Of a stretch of 12,819 nucleotides of DNA, positions 5,876 through 12,819 are shown one piece after another. The stretch comes from Acidobacteriota bacterium (GTDB taxonomy: Bacteria; Acidobacteriota; Terriglobia; Terriglobales; Acidobacteriaceae): contig QHZV01000250.1 in assembly GCA_003224785.1 (NCBI GenBank), forward strand, positions 1 through 12,819. The letters run 5' to 3'. Position numbers and translations under genes: made by a program. The notes under the pieces are model-generated. The model did not search any database and had not been told where the DNA came from. It saw only the letters and a list, made by a program, of their open reading frames with translations. Every line of letters starts with the position of its first letter. Within the stretch, counting starts at the first letter, position 1.

Positions 5876-7069
5876 TCACGTTGAATAATCGGCGTTGATT
5901 TTCACGTATTCAGTGGTCAGATCGGCAGTAAGAAAGTTCAAAAGTGCCTTGCCCCGGCCAAGTCGTACCGTGATACGCGACTCGGGCCCGGCCAATTCCC
6001 GATGTGCGGCGTTTTCGTCGAAAGCACGAGCCACCGAGCCGACACAGACCTTTTGATCACCGATGAGGACGGTTATTTTTGCGGGACTGATTGGAATGCC
6101 GCTGCGGCCGACAGCGGCAAGCATTCTCCCCCAATTTGGATCGGCGCCTGCCCAGGCAGTTTTCACCAGCAGCGATGTAGAGATCGCTCTGGCGACCTGA
6201 AGCGCTTCGGACCTATCTTTGGCTTGCTCAATTCGAAGCCGGACGACGTGCTGCACTCCCTCGCCATCGCTGACAATCTGTTCGGAAAGAGACTGGCAAA
6301 CCTCCAGCAATGCTCTTTCGAACTCGCGCTGCACGGCCCCAAGTTGCAATCCACTTGCTCCGGAGGCCAGGAGCAGCACGGTATCGTTCGTGGATGTGTC
6401 ACCATCGATCGAGATCGCGTTGAAGCTATCGGCGCAAGCATTGCGCAAGGCGGCCCGCAGTTGCGCCGGCGGGGCGGCAACGTCAGTCAAGATATAGACG
6501 AGCATGGTCGCCAGCTGGGGGTGAATCATGCCTGAGCCTTTAGCGACGCCCGTGACGGCGGCCTTGCCATTTCGCAGCGGGACACTGGCGATTTTCGGGC
6601 GAGTGTCAGTGGTCAGGATGGCATTGGCGAATCCGCGCAGATTCTCAATCGAAGTGCCCGCATTTTGCAGCAAGGGTTTCAGCGAAGAAACAATTTTGCC
6701 GCTTGGAAGCGGGAGACCGATGATTCCCGTGGACGACGGAAAAATCTCTGACGCACTCGCTTGCAACAGGACCGAGGTACGGCGACAGATCTCTTTGCAT
6801 GCTGCAATTCCCTGTCGCCCGGTCGCACAATTTGCATTTCCCGAGTTCACCACGACCGCGCGAACCCGACCGCGACTTTGCTTAAGAGATGCGCGCCCAA
6901 CTTCCACCGGGGCAGCAACAATCAAGTTTTTTGTGAATAGTGCCGCGGCGCTCGCGGGTTGGTCGGCGAGAATCAGCGCAAGATCAGGTTTGCCGCTGAC
7001 CTTGATTCCGGCAGTCACGGCAGAGAACTTGAAACCCTTGGGAATGAAAATCGGGCCAGAGCCGGTCAT
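5876..7069 (-). CDS. argJ: Bifunctional ornithine acetyltransferase / N-acetylglutamate synthase
   Basis: This 397-residue enzyme transfers the acetyl group from N-acetylornithine to glutamate, regenerating N-acetylglutamate and releasing ornithine (cyclic arginine pathway). Motifs seen: AVVVNSGNANCATG (71-84), FPSSTGIIG (110-118, the oxyanion-hole Thr-Gly), TTDTRPK (153-159), and KGSGMIHPQLATML (177-190) with the self-cleavage point between Ala187 and Thr188, the latter becoming the catalytic N-terminal Thr. Also present are FNAISIDGDTSTND, WAGADPNWGRMLAAVG and the conserved end DLTTEYVKINADYST. Length is normal for the family. It is the last gene of the arg operon, and its ATG overlaps the stop of the acetyltransferase gene as ATGA. 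Whether it also uses acetyl-CoA (bifunctional) or is monofunctional cannot be decided from sequence here. Confidence 0.96.
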   Translation of the reverse strand: MTGSGPIFIPKGFKFSAVTAGIKVSGKPDLALILADQPASAAALFTKNLIVAAPVEVGRASLKQSRGRVRAVVVNSGNANCATGRQGIAACKEICRRTSVLLQASASEIFPSSTGIIGLPLPSGKIVSSLKPLLQNAGTSIENLRGFANAILTTDTRPKIASVPLRNGKAAVTGVAKGSGMIHPQLATMLVYILTDVAAPPAQLRAALRNACADSFNAISIDGDTSTNDTVLLLASGASGLQLGAVQREFERALLEVCQSLSEQIVSDGEGVQHVVRLRIEQAKDRSEALQVARAISTSLLVKTAWAGADPNWGRMLAAVGRSGIPISPAKITVLIGDQKVCVGSVARAFDENAAHRELAGPESRITVRLGRGKALLNFLTADLTTEYVKINADYST

Positions 7070-7575
7070 ATCTGGAGTTTCACCAGAAAATTCGCAGGCT
7101 CAGGCAGAATGGCAAACCTGGGCAGCTCACCCTTAACCATGGCGACTTCGTCGCAACAGTGGTAACGCGGACAAACGCAGCAGTCCTTGTTGATCTTGTC
7201 GGGCAGTTCTTCTCTCAGCGCCGCATCAAAGCCGAGCTTGGCAAAAAACTGTGGGCTGCGCGTGTACAGGCAAATGCAACTAACTTGGTGCTTGTGGGCT
7301 TCCGACATCAGGGACTGAACGAGCAGTTCGCCGCCGCCATGTTTTTGATAATTCTTGTCCACAGTGATAGAACGAATTTCAGCGAGATGAGGGCCGTAAA
7401 GGTGCAGTGCGCCGCAACCGATAACTTTTCCAGCCTCTTCGAGAACTATGAAATCGCGCACGTTCTCGCAAATTTCCGCGATGGTACGCGGGAGCAGAGT
7501 TCCATCCGTCGAGTACGAGCAGATCAACTCGTGAATGCGTTCAGCATCGGGGAGTAAGGCGTCACGCGTGTGCAT
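7066..7575 (-). CDS. GNAT N-acetyltransferase, candidate short N-acetylglutamate synthase (ArgA-like)
   Basis: This is a 169-residue GNAT protein in the arg operon between argH and argJ. The start chosen is ATG 7575, because GAGG lies 6 nt upstream; a GTG at 7587 and an ATG at 7581 are in frame but would place the ribosome-binding site inside the gene. The acetyl-CoA loop is N-Y-Q77-K-H-G80-G-G82, preceded by a beta4-type strand AEIRSITVD. The LLPRTIAEICENVRDFIVLE segment and the C-terminal cysteine cluster KDCCVCPRYHCCDE (131-143) resemble stand-alone GNAT N-acetylglutamate synthases such as the mycobacterial Rv2747 type. It would make N-acetylglutamate from glutamate and acetyl-CoA, priming the cycle run by ArgJ. 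It overlaps argH by 14 bp. The fold is firm; the substrate is inferred from context. Confidence 0.85.
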   Translation of the reverse strand: MHTRDALLPDAERIHELICSYSTDGTLLPRTIAEICENVRDFIVLEEAGKVIGCGALHLYGPHLAEIRSITVDKNYQKHGGGELLVQSLMSEAHKHQVSCICLYTRSPQFFAKLGFDAALREELPDKINKDCCVCPRYHCCDEVAMVKGELPRFAILPEPANFLVKLQI

Positions 7576-8965
7576 GGGCATCCTCACAGGCGGGCGCGAT
7601 TTTGCTTCGTGCCGCGGCGATGGCTTCGCGTACGCGCACCGGCGCGGTGCCGCCGGGAACGTCGTGAATCGCCAACACGTTTTCGAGCTTCACGAAATTG
7701 AAAAACTCGGCGTCGAAGTGCGAGTCAATGGCCCGGAGATCGGCAAGCGACAGGTCTTGCAGTTCGCAGGGTTTTTCAAGCGCAAGGCGAACCGCTTTTC
7801 CGACTTGCTCATGCGCGATGCGGAATGGAACGCCCTTGCGTGTGAGATAAGTTGCCGCTGCAAAGGCATTCATGTAGCCGGTCTCTGCCGCCTTCTGCAT
7901 GCGTTCGAGATCGAATTCGACTGCTTTCGTCCATCCGCTCACCAAAGGAAGCGATGAAAGCATGGCCTCGGCGGCGTGAAACAGTGGCTCCTGGGTTTCC
8001 TGCAAGTCTTTGTTGTAAGCGAGCGGCAGGCCTTTGGTTGTGACCAGGAGCGCAGTGGCATCTCCGATGATGCGTCCGGCTTTACCGCGCACGAGTTCGA
8101 GAAGATCTCCGTTCATTTTTTGGGGCATAGCGCTACTGCCGGTTGAATAGGACTCGGGCAAATGCACGAACCCATATTCCTGCGTCGAAAACAACAGCAT
8201 CTCTTCCGCCCAGCGGCTCAGATGCAGTGCGAGCAGAGAAAGCGCATTGACGAATTCGATAACGAAGTCGCGATCGCTAGTGGCGTCAATACTGTTCGTG
8301 CTGGGAGCCGAGAAGCCCAGCTCCCTGGCCATCAGCTCACGATCGAGAGGAATGGTTGATCCCGTAACTGCGCCCGATCCAAGCGGACAAACATTCGCAC
8401 GTTTTCGGCAGTCGCCGATTCGATCTAAGTCGCGGAAGAACATTTCAACGTACCCGAGCAGCCAATGCGCGACCAGCACTGGTTCCGCGCGCTGCAGGTG
8501 CGTGTACGCAGGCATTGCAGCTTGACCAACTTGTTCGGAGCGATCAAGAACGGCAGAAATCAGCGCAGAAAGCTCTTCACTGATTTCGTCGCAGCCGGCG
8601 CGGAGGTACAGGCGGAGATCGGTCGCAATCTGCTCGTTGCGGCTGCGTCCGCTGTGCAGCTTATAGCCAGCGTCGCCGATCAAAGCGACCAACTGCTTCT
8701 CGACGAAGTGGTGAATGTCTTCGGCCTCGGGATCGTTCAGAAACTCTGGAGAATCGGCAGCTTTCTCCCCGATCAGTTCCAGTCCCCGCAGCACTAACCG
8801 CAGTTCATCCACGGAAAGCACGCCGGCTTTTTCCATCGCACGAGCGTGCGCGGAGATGGCCTCCAGCTCGCATTCGAGCAGCCGGCAATCGAATTCAAAC
8901 GACCGCTGCCATTGTTCAAATGCGGGATCAAGTGGCTGCCGGAATCGTCCGGACCACATCTTCAT
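7562..8965 (-). CDS. argH: Argininosuccinate lyase
   Basis: This 467-residue enzyme of the fumarase/aspartase superfamily splits argininosuccinate into arginine and fumarate, the last step of the pathway. Motifs: MWSGRF start, KLHSGRSRNEQIATDLRL (102-119), AYTHLQRAEPV (153-163) with the catalytic-site His156, GSGAVTGSTIPLDRE (196-210), and the fumarate-lyase signature GSSAMPQKMNGD (276-287) with active-site Ser278 and Lys283. The signature has Met284 and Gly286 where K-K-N-P is more usual, but it still fits the GSxxMxxKxN pattern. Length is normal. ATG 8965 overlaps the argG stop as ATGA, with AGAGG upstream; the 3' end overlaps the next gene by 14 bp. Confidence 0.97.
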   Translation of the reverse strand: MKMWSGRFRQPLDPAFEQWQRSFEFDCRLLECELEAISAHARAMEKAGVLSVDELRLVLRGLELIGEKAADSPEFLNDPEAEDIHHFVEKQLVALIGDAGYKLHSGRSRNEQIATDLRLYLRAGCDEISEELSALISAVLDRSEQVGQAAMPAYTHLQRAEPVLVAHWLLGYVEMFFRDLDRIGDCRKRANVCPLGSGAVTGSTIPLDRELMARELGFSAPSTNSIDATSDRDFVIEFVNALSLLALHLSRWAEEMLLFSTQEYGFVHLPESYSTGSSAMPQKMNGDLLELVRGKAGRIIGDATALLVTTKGLPLAYNKDLQETQEPLFHAAEAMLSSLPLVSGWTKAVEFDLERMQKAAETGYMNAFAAATYLTRKGVPFRIAHEQVGKAVRLALEKPCELQDLSLADLRAIDSHFDAEFFNFVKLENVLAIHDVPGGTAPVRVREAIAAARSKIAPACEDAHAHA

Positions 8966-10221
8966 TGCGCAACCTCTTGTGGTTTTGTTTGCGGATCTTT
9001 TGCGTTCTTTACGGTTAGATGCTTTTCTTTGTTGTTCTTAAGTGCCCGCGACCGGGATGGCAATCCTAAAATCCGAATGAATCCCGCAGCATCTTTTTGA
9101 TCGTAACTCTCTCCCATAGTGAAAGAGGAAAGATCAGTTCGATACAACGAGTGCTCCGACTGACGGCTCACAACCGAGAGGTTGCCCTTGTAGAGAGATA
9201 GCGTGACGCTGCCCGTGACTTCCTTCTGTGTGCTTTCGACGAACGCATCGAGAGCCTCGCGCAAAGGCGTGAACCACAGACCGTAATAAACCAGCTCGGC
9301 GTATTTGAGTCCGATGTGCTCTTTGAAATGCATGACATCGCGCTCGCAGCAGAGAGCTTCGAGTTCGCGATGAGCGGCAATCAGCAGAGTTCCGCCTGGT
9401 GTTTCGTAGCATCCACGCGACTTGATTCCGACGAAGCGGTTCTCGACAATATCCACGCGGCCAATCGCATTACGGCCGCCTATTTCGTTTGCCAATTCGA
9501 CTAGCGAAACCGGCCCCACCCGCATGCCGTTGACGCCAACGGGAACACCCGCCTCGAACTCGATCTGAACTTGTTCTTCGCGATCCGGAGCTTCTTGCGG
9601 CGACTTCGAAATCTGCCACGTGCTCGCGAACGGCGCGTTGCCTGCATCTTCCAGTTCCCCCCCCTCGTGACTTATGTGCCACAGATTACGATCGCGACTA
9701 TGGATCTTTTCACGACTCTGCGCGACAGCAATCCCGTGCGATTCGGCGTAGTCGAGACAATCTTCTCGAGATTTCAGGTCCCACTCGCGCCACGGTGCGA
9801 TCACTTTCAACTCAGGCGCGAGCGCCTGATACGTCAGCTCAAAGCGCACCTGATCGTTTCCCTTCCCCGTGCACCCATGTGCAACCGCGGTCGCGCCTTC
9901 ACGTAGAGCGACCTCGACCTGGTGCTTCGCGATCACCGGCCGCGCCATGGAAGTTCCGAGCAAATACTTGTTCTCGTAAACTGCTCCGGCCTTGAGCGCG
10001 GGAAAAACATAGCCGGTCAGAAATTCCTCGCGCAGGTCCTCGACAACAACTTTGCTGGCGCCCGTCTTGTACGCCTTTTCAATGACTGCCTCGAGGTCGT
10101 CGCCCTGGCCCACATCGGCAACCATGGCGATCACGTCGTATGAATAGTTTTCTTTCAGCCATGGAATGATGATGGAGGTATCAAGACCTCCGGAATATGC
10201 GAGTACGACTTTTTCAGGCAT
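8962..10221 (-). CDS. argG: Argininosuccinate synthase with extra C-terminal tail
   Basis: This 419-residue enzyme condenses citrulline with aspartate using ATP. It has the PP-loop LAYSGGLDTS (7-16), the family motifs GTSMARPVIAK and HGCTGKGNDQVRFE, NLWHISHEGGELED, and SRGCYETPGGT. The usual enzyme ends near residues 390-400, around GFIRILGLPSR. This one continues for about 28 charged residues (RALKNNKEKHLTVKNAKDPQ...). The DNA for this tail (about 8970-9018) is a quasi-periodic A/C-rich sequence on the coding strand, resembling a common intergenic repeat. The start is ATG 10221 with GAGGAG 5 nt upstream; it overlaps the argF stop by 8 bp. The core assignment is secure and the tail is probably not functional. 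Confidence 0.97.
   Translation of the reverse strand: MPEKVVLAYSGGLDTSIIIPWLKENYSYDVIAMVADVGQGDDLEAVIEKAYKTGASKVVVEDLREEFLTGYVFPALKAGAVYENKYLLGTSMARPVIAKHQVEVALREGATAVAHGCTGKGNDQVRFELTYQALAPELKVIAPWREWDLKSREDCLDYAESHGIAVAQSREKIHSRDRNLWHISHEGGELEDAGNAPFASTWQISKSPQEAPDREEQVQIEFEAGVPVGVNGMRVGPVSLVELANEIGGRNAIGRVDIVENRFVGIKSRGCYETPGGTLLIAAHRELEALCCERDVMHFKEHIGLKYAELVYYGLWFTPLREALDAFVESTQKEVTGSVTLSLYKGNLSVVSRQSEHSLYRTDLSSFTMGESYDQKDAAGFIRILGLPSRSRALKNNKEKHLTVKNAKDPQTKPQEVAQ
8970..9018 (-). repeat. Quasi-periodic repeat-derived DNA forming the argG 3' end
   Basis: Read on the minus strand this stretch carries AACCGTAAAGAACGCAAAAG, then ATCCGCAAAC, then AACCACAAGAGG: about 10-nt units of the form (A/C)CGCAAAR. 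It resembles the widely dispersed ACCGCAAAGGACGCAAAGG / ACCACAGAGG-type intergenic repeats, as remembered and not searched. It encodes most of the extra ArgG tail and ends just before the argH start. Confidence 0.5.
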
Positions 10222-11083
10222 GAGAACTCCTCGGCTGGCGGACCTTCCCGCACAGCATGGCTAAAATAGCTTTCTGAATGTGCATGCGATTCTCCGCTTG
10301 ATCGAAAACGATTGACCGGAGCGAGTCAATCACCGAATCGGTCACTTCTTCGTTACGATGCGCGGGCAGGCAATGCATGAATACTGCATGCGGCGCGGCT
10401 CCGGCCATCAGTTGATCGTTGACCTGGTAGGGCGGAAAAATGTCGGCGCGCTGTTCGGTTTCATGCTCGTGGCCCATGCTCACCCAAGCGTCAGTGTAAA
10501 CGGCATCAGCTCCGCGGACGGCTTTGTGCGGATCGGTCATCAGCTCAATACTTGCGCCCGTGTCTTTCGCGACGTCGTGAGCGTCTGAAAGGATTTGTGG
10601 GCTCGGGCCATAGCCTTTGGGCGTAGCGATGCGAATTTTAGATCCGAGCAGTGCGGCCGTGAGCAGAAGCGAATGCGTTACATTGTTGCCGTCGCCGACG
10701 TAAGCCAAAGTGATTTTCTTGAGGTTGCCGAATTTTTCGTGCAACGTGAAATAGTCAGCCAACGCCTGGCATGGGTGCTCGACTTCGCTCAGCGCGTTAA
10801 TCACGGGAACATTCGCGAACTCGGCCATGCCTTCAACCGTTTCATGGGCAAACGTGCGCAGGACGATTCCGCTCACCCATCGCTCGACATTATGAGCGAT
10901 GTCACTGAGGGTTTCGCGCGCGTCTAGACGCTCGTGACGCTGGTCCACAAATGAGACCGATCCGCCGAGGCCGCAAATGCCGGCTTCGAAGGTGAGCCGC
11001 GTGCGCAGCGATGGTTTCTCAAAAAACATTGCGATATGTTTACCCGCGAGAGCAGTGCGAAAATCCTCCGGGCGCGCCTTCAT
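10214..11083 (-). CDS. argF: Ornithine carbamoyltransferase, apparently N-terminally shortened
   Basis: This 289-residue enzyme forms citrulline from ornithine and carbamoyl phosphate. It shows the carbamoyl-phosphate loop FEKPSLRTR (21-29), EHPCQALADYFTL (102-114), YVGDGNNVTHSL, the ornithine-side D198-AWVSMG204, and FMHCLPAHRNEEV (235-247) with the catalytic Cys238. In most homologues the SxRTR motif lies about 45-55 residues from the start; here it is at 25. The first conserved helix (usually FLxxxDxxxxE-like) is therefore missing, although MKARPEDFRTALAGK is preserved. ATG 11083 has no ribosome-binding site. It overlaps the stop of an 11-codon frame that begins at TTG 11115 behind a good Shine-Dalgarno. 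ATT 11116 is in frame with argF and is an unlikely alternative start. Activity is uncertain. Confidence 0.9.
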   Translation of the reverse strand: MKARPEDFRTALAGKHIAMFFEKPSLRTRLTFEAGICGLGGSVSFVDQRHERLDARETLSDIAHNVERWVSGIVLRTFAHETVEGMAEFANVPVINALSEVEHPCQALADYFTLHEKFGNLKKITLAYVGDGNNVTHSLLLTAALLGSKIRIATPKGYGPSPQILSDAHDVAKDTGASIELMTDPHKAVRGADAVYTDAWVSMGHEHETEQRADIFPPYQVNDQLMAGAAPHAVFMHCLPAHRNEEVTDSVIDSLRSIVFDQAENRMHIQKAILAMLCGKVRQPRSSHA

Positions 11084-11115
11084 CCGGCCGGCACGGTTAG
11101 GGTCTGGCTGCTCAA
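11080..11115 (-). other. Short leader frame before argF (probable remnant of the argF 5' end)
   Basis: AGGAG (11127-11123) lies 7 nt before TTG 11115. The frame reads MSSQTLTVPAG and then stops at TGA 11082-11080, which overlaps the argF ATG (ATGA). The TTG itself overlaps the argD stop as TTGA, the same junction style used elsewhere in this operon. The simplest reading is that this is the original argF start, cut off by a frame-shifting deletion. A translated coupling leader is the alternative. Confidence 0.6.
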
Positions 11116-12392
11116 TGAGTGTCTCCTTTCAACTCTGTGGCTGCTCTCTGTGCTTTTTTCTGTGTACCTCTATGTCCTCTGTGGTTAATGTTTTTGCCTT
11201 GGTTGAGGGCGCGATCCAGTGCATCAATAACTTCATCCAAATGCTTCTTCTCGATAATGTACGGTGGCAAGAAGCGCAACACAGTTTCGTGAGTGCGATT
11301 GATCAGAATCCCCTGCTCCAACAAATGCGCGACAACTGCCTTGGCGATATCAGCTGAGTCGAGATCAATTGCTAGCATGAGTCCCATGCCGCGAACAGCC
11401 TTGATCGCTGCGTGGTTCGACTGCAGATTGTGAAGTTGGCTCAGGAAATATTTTCCAAGCTTCGATACATGTCCCAGCAGGCCGTCGAGTTGGCGCAGAA
11501 ATTCGATCGCCACCGCGCATGCGAGCGGGCCGCCACCGAAGGTTGTCCCGTGCATTCCCGGGTGCATGCCGCTTGCGACGCGATGAGTAGTTAGCAATGC
11601 GCCGAGGGGCAATCCAGCTGCAAGTGGCTTGGCTACGGTCACGATGTCGGGCGTGATCCCGTACTGCTGATACGCAAAATACTTTCCGGTGCGACCCAGG
11701 CCGCACTGGATTTCATCGAGCAGCAACAACGCTGCAGATTTTTGCGTGAGTTCGCGCGCGAGCCGCAGAAAATCCGGGCTGATGGGATTAATTCCGCCCT
11801 CGCCCTGAATCGTCTCTAAACAAACTGCACACACGCTGCCATCGAATTGCCGTTTGAGATCATCGAGATCATTGAACGCGACAAAGTTGACTCCGGGCAG
11901 CATTGGCGCAAATGGATGACGGTACTTCTCCTGCCCCGTGGTCGCCAGCGCGCCGAATGTGCGTCCGTGAAATGAATTCTCGAGAGCGAGGATGCGCCAC
12001 TTAGCTTTGTGTCCGTTGCTGTTATTGACGCGGGCATAGGCGCGCGCCAGTTTCAATGCGCCTTCCCAAGCTTCGGTTCCGCTATTACAAAAAAATGCGC
12101 GGTCGAGTCCGGAAATCTTGGTAAGCCGCTTTGCCAGTTCCGCCTGATACTCGTGATAGAAGAGGTTCGAAGTGTGAATCAGCTTCCCGGCCTGCTGCTT
12201 CAGAACTTTCTGGACCGCGGGATGCGCGTGGCCAAGCGCGTTCACACCGATCCCACTGAGGAAATCGAGATAGCGCTTGCCAGTCGAGTCCCACAAATAA
12301 ACTCCACCGCCGCGGGTGAACAGGACCTTCTGGCGGTCGTACGTCGGCAATAGCAGTTTTTGTTCAGCTTGAATCACGGAAGCCAGGCTCAT
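11112..12392 (-). CDS. argD: Acetylornithine aminotransferase with repeat-derived C-terminal tail
   Basis: This 426-residue class-III PLP aminotransferase converts N-acetylglutamate semialdehyde to N-acetylornithine with glutamate as donor. Motifs: GIGVNALGHAHPAV (48-60), NSGTEAWEGALKLAR (103-117), FHGRTFGALATTG (141-153), LLLDEIQCGLGRTG (223-236), DIVTVAKPLAAGLPLGA (249-265) with PLP lysine Lys255, and GTTFGGGPLACA (282-293). The family usually ends at about 395-400 residues. Here ALDRALNQGK is followed by 26 residues (NINHRGHRGTQKK...) encoded by repeat-like DNA. The start is ATG 12392, overlapping the argB stop as ATGA; an in-frame ATG at 12590 lies within argB and is rejected. Confidence 0.96.
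   Translation of the reverse strand: MSLASVIQAEQKLLLPTYDRQKVLFTRGGGVYLWDSTGKRYLDFLSGIGVNALGHAHPAVQKVLKQQAGKLIHTSNLFYHEYQAELAKRLTKISGLDRAFFCNSGTEAWEGALKLARAYARVNNSNGHKAKWRILALENSFHGRTFGALATTGQEKYRHPFAPMLPGVNFVAFNDLDDLKRQFDGSVCAVCLETIQGEGGINPISPDFLRLARELTQKSAALLLLDEIQCGLGRTGKYFAYQQYGITPDIVTVAKPLAAGLPLGALLTTHRVASGMHPGMHGTTFGGGPLACAVAIEFLRQLDGLLGHVSKLGKYFLSQLHNLQSNHAAIKAVRGMGLMLAIDLDSADIAKAVVAHLLEQGILINRTHETVLRFLPPYIIEKKHLDEVIDALDRALNQGKNINHRGHRGTQKKAQRAATELKGDTH
11133..11188 (-). repeat. Dispersed ACCACAGAGG-type repeat embedded in the argD 3' end
   Basis: On the minus strand the stretch reads TTAACCACAGAGGACATAGAGG, with further CACAG units at 11164-11160 and CACAGAG at 11152-11146 and 11139-11133. 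It translates to NHRGHRGTQ, a peptide signature I associate with a repeat found at many intergenic sites in diverse bacteria (memory, not search). It sits immediately upstream of the damaged-looking argF start. Confidence 0.7.
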
Positions 12393-12819
12393 GCGCCGAT
12401 GACCTCCGTGCCAAATTCGAGTTTCTGAAAATAAAATTGCGGCAGAATTTCGGCCTGGGCTGCCGGAAGAATGCGCACGCGGCCCACGCCTCTCTTCAGT
12501 GCATTGCTGCAGGCTTCGAGCTTCGGTAGCATGCCGCCCGCGATGACCGAATCCGCAACCAGCGTGGGAACCTGTTTCGTGGTGAGCCATGGCATGACCA
12601 CGCCCTCTGCGTCTTTCACGCCCGGAACATCGGTAAGGAAAACCAAAGTGTCAGCGCGACAGGCGATGGCGCAGGCTGACGCCATCTGGTCGGCGTTCAC
12701 GTTGTAATATTCTCCGTCAGAGCCAAGGGCTAAAGACGAAAGCACCGGAATGCCTCCTTCGTTCCAAATGGCTTCGAACCAGCGCGGTTCGACTGAGCAA
12801 ATTTCGCCGACGAATCCGA
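12389..12819 (-). CDS. argB: Acetylglutamate kinase, C-terminal part
   Basis: The frame is open from the right edge and ends at TGA 12391-12389, giving about 143 residues of the C-terminal half. It shows VGEICSVEP, GGIPVLSSLALGSDGEYYNVNAD, and then MASACAIACRADTLVFLTDVPGVKD, the nucleotide-binding half of the amino-acid kinase fold. This is followed by the LVADSVIAGGMLPKLEAC lobe and the GVGRVRILPA end strand. The enzyme phosphorylates N-acetylglutamate, usually the arginine-feedback step. The short end (FGTEVIGA) is normal. The start, the N-terminal lobe and any promoter lie outside the window. Confidence 0.96.
   Translation of the reverse strand, partial: GFVGEICSVEPRWFEAIWNEGGIPVLSSLALGSDGEYYNVNADQMASACAIACRADTLVFLTDVPGVKDAEGVVMPWLTTKQVPTLVADSVIAGGMLPKLEACSNALKRGVGRVRILPAAQAEILPQFYFQKLEFGTEVIGA

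Noticed and set aside
6002..7136. Long plus-strand open frames opposite argJ
   Set aside because: These are antisense shadows of a highly conserved gene, common in GC-rich DNA, with no start signals.
7576..7587. GTG 7587 or ATG 7581 as start of the acetyltransferase
   Set aside because: The only good ribosome-binding site (GAGG) lies just before ATG 7575 and would be inside the gene if these were used.
11080..11116. ATT 11116 as the argF start codon
   Set aside because: It is in frame with argF and suitably spaced from AGGAG, but ATT starts are extremely rare and the overlapping TTG fits the junction style of the operon better. It would also still leave the N-terminal helix missing.
12393..12590. 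66-residue N-terminal extension of ArgD
   Set aside because: It lies entirely within argB in another frame; ATG 12392 gives the normal ArgD start and an ATGA junction.

Overview
This 12.8 kb window looks chromosomal and comes from a moderately GC-rich Gram-negative-type bacterium, most likely an Acidobacteriota of the Koribacter/Terriglobia kind. That assignment is an inference. It rests on the look of the secreted DUF5818 and SYLF proteins, the glycogen-debranching C-terminus, and the stand-alone receiver proteins, not on a database search.

Left part (1-5476), mostly plus strand, is a loose series of small transcription units. They are: the 3' end of a glycogen-debranching enzyme gene; an exported SYLF-domain protein followed by a strong terminator; a two-gene operon with a 4-bp overlap encoding an MNT-fold nucleotidyltransferase and a calcineurin-like metallophosphoesterase; a stand-alone receiver protein; an exported DUF5818 protein; a 58-residue DUF1328 membrane protein on the minus strand, convergent with it across a shared bidirectional terminator; and a second stand-alone receiver that has lost, or never had, the NarL-type DNA-binding domain. 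The non-coding stretches hold several palindromes and one long composite hairpin.

Right part (5876-12819), minus strand, is a tightly packed arginine-biosynthesis operon read from the right edge leftwards: argB (partial), argD, argF, argG, argH, a GNAT-type N-acetyltransferase (candidate N-acetylglutamate synthase) and argJ. Neighbouring genes overlap by 4 to 14 bp, except at the argD/argF junction. Together they cover acetylglutamate phosphorylation, transamination, acetyl recycling, citrulline formation and the last two steps to arginine. Only argC (and the start of argB) is missing and is expected beyond the right edge.

The most notable observation is at argD/argF. The argD stop overlaps a TTG codon that has a perfect Shine-Dalgarno, but that frame closes after 11 residues, exactly on the ATG that opens the recognisable ArgF. 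ArgF appears to lack its first conserved helix. The argD C-terminus just upstream, and the argG C-terminus, both run into low-complexity DNA resembling the widespread ACCACAGAGG / ACCGCAAAGG-type intergenic repeats. The nucleotidyltransferase-phosphoesterase pair is the best candidate for a functionally undescribed two-gene system. No mobile element, CRISPR array, tRNA or rRNA was seen.
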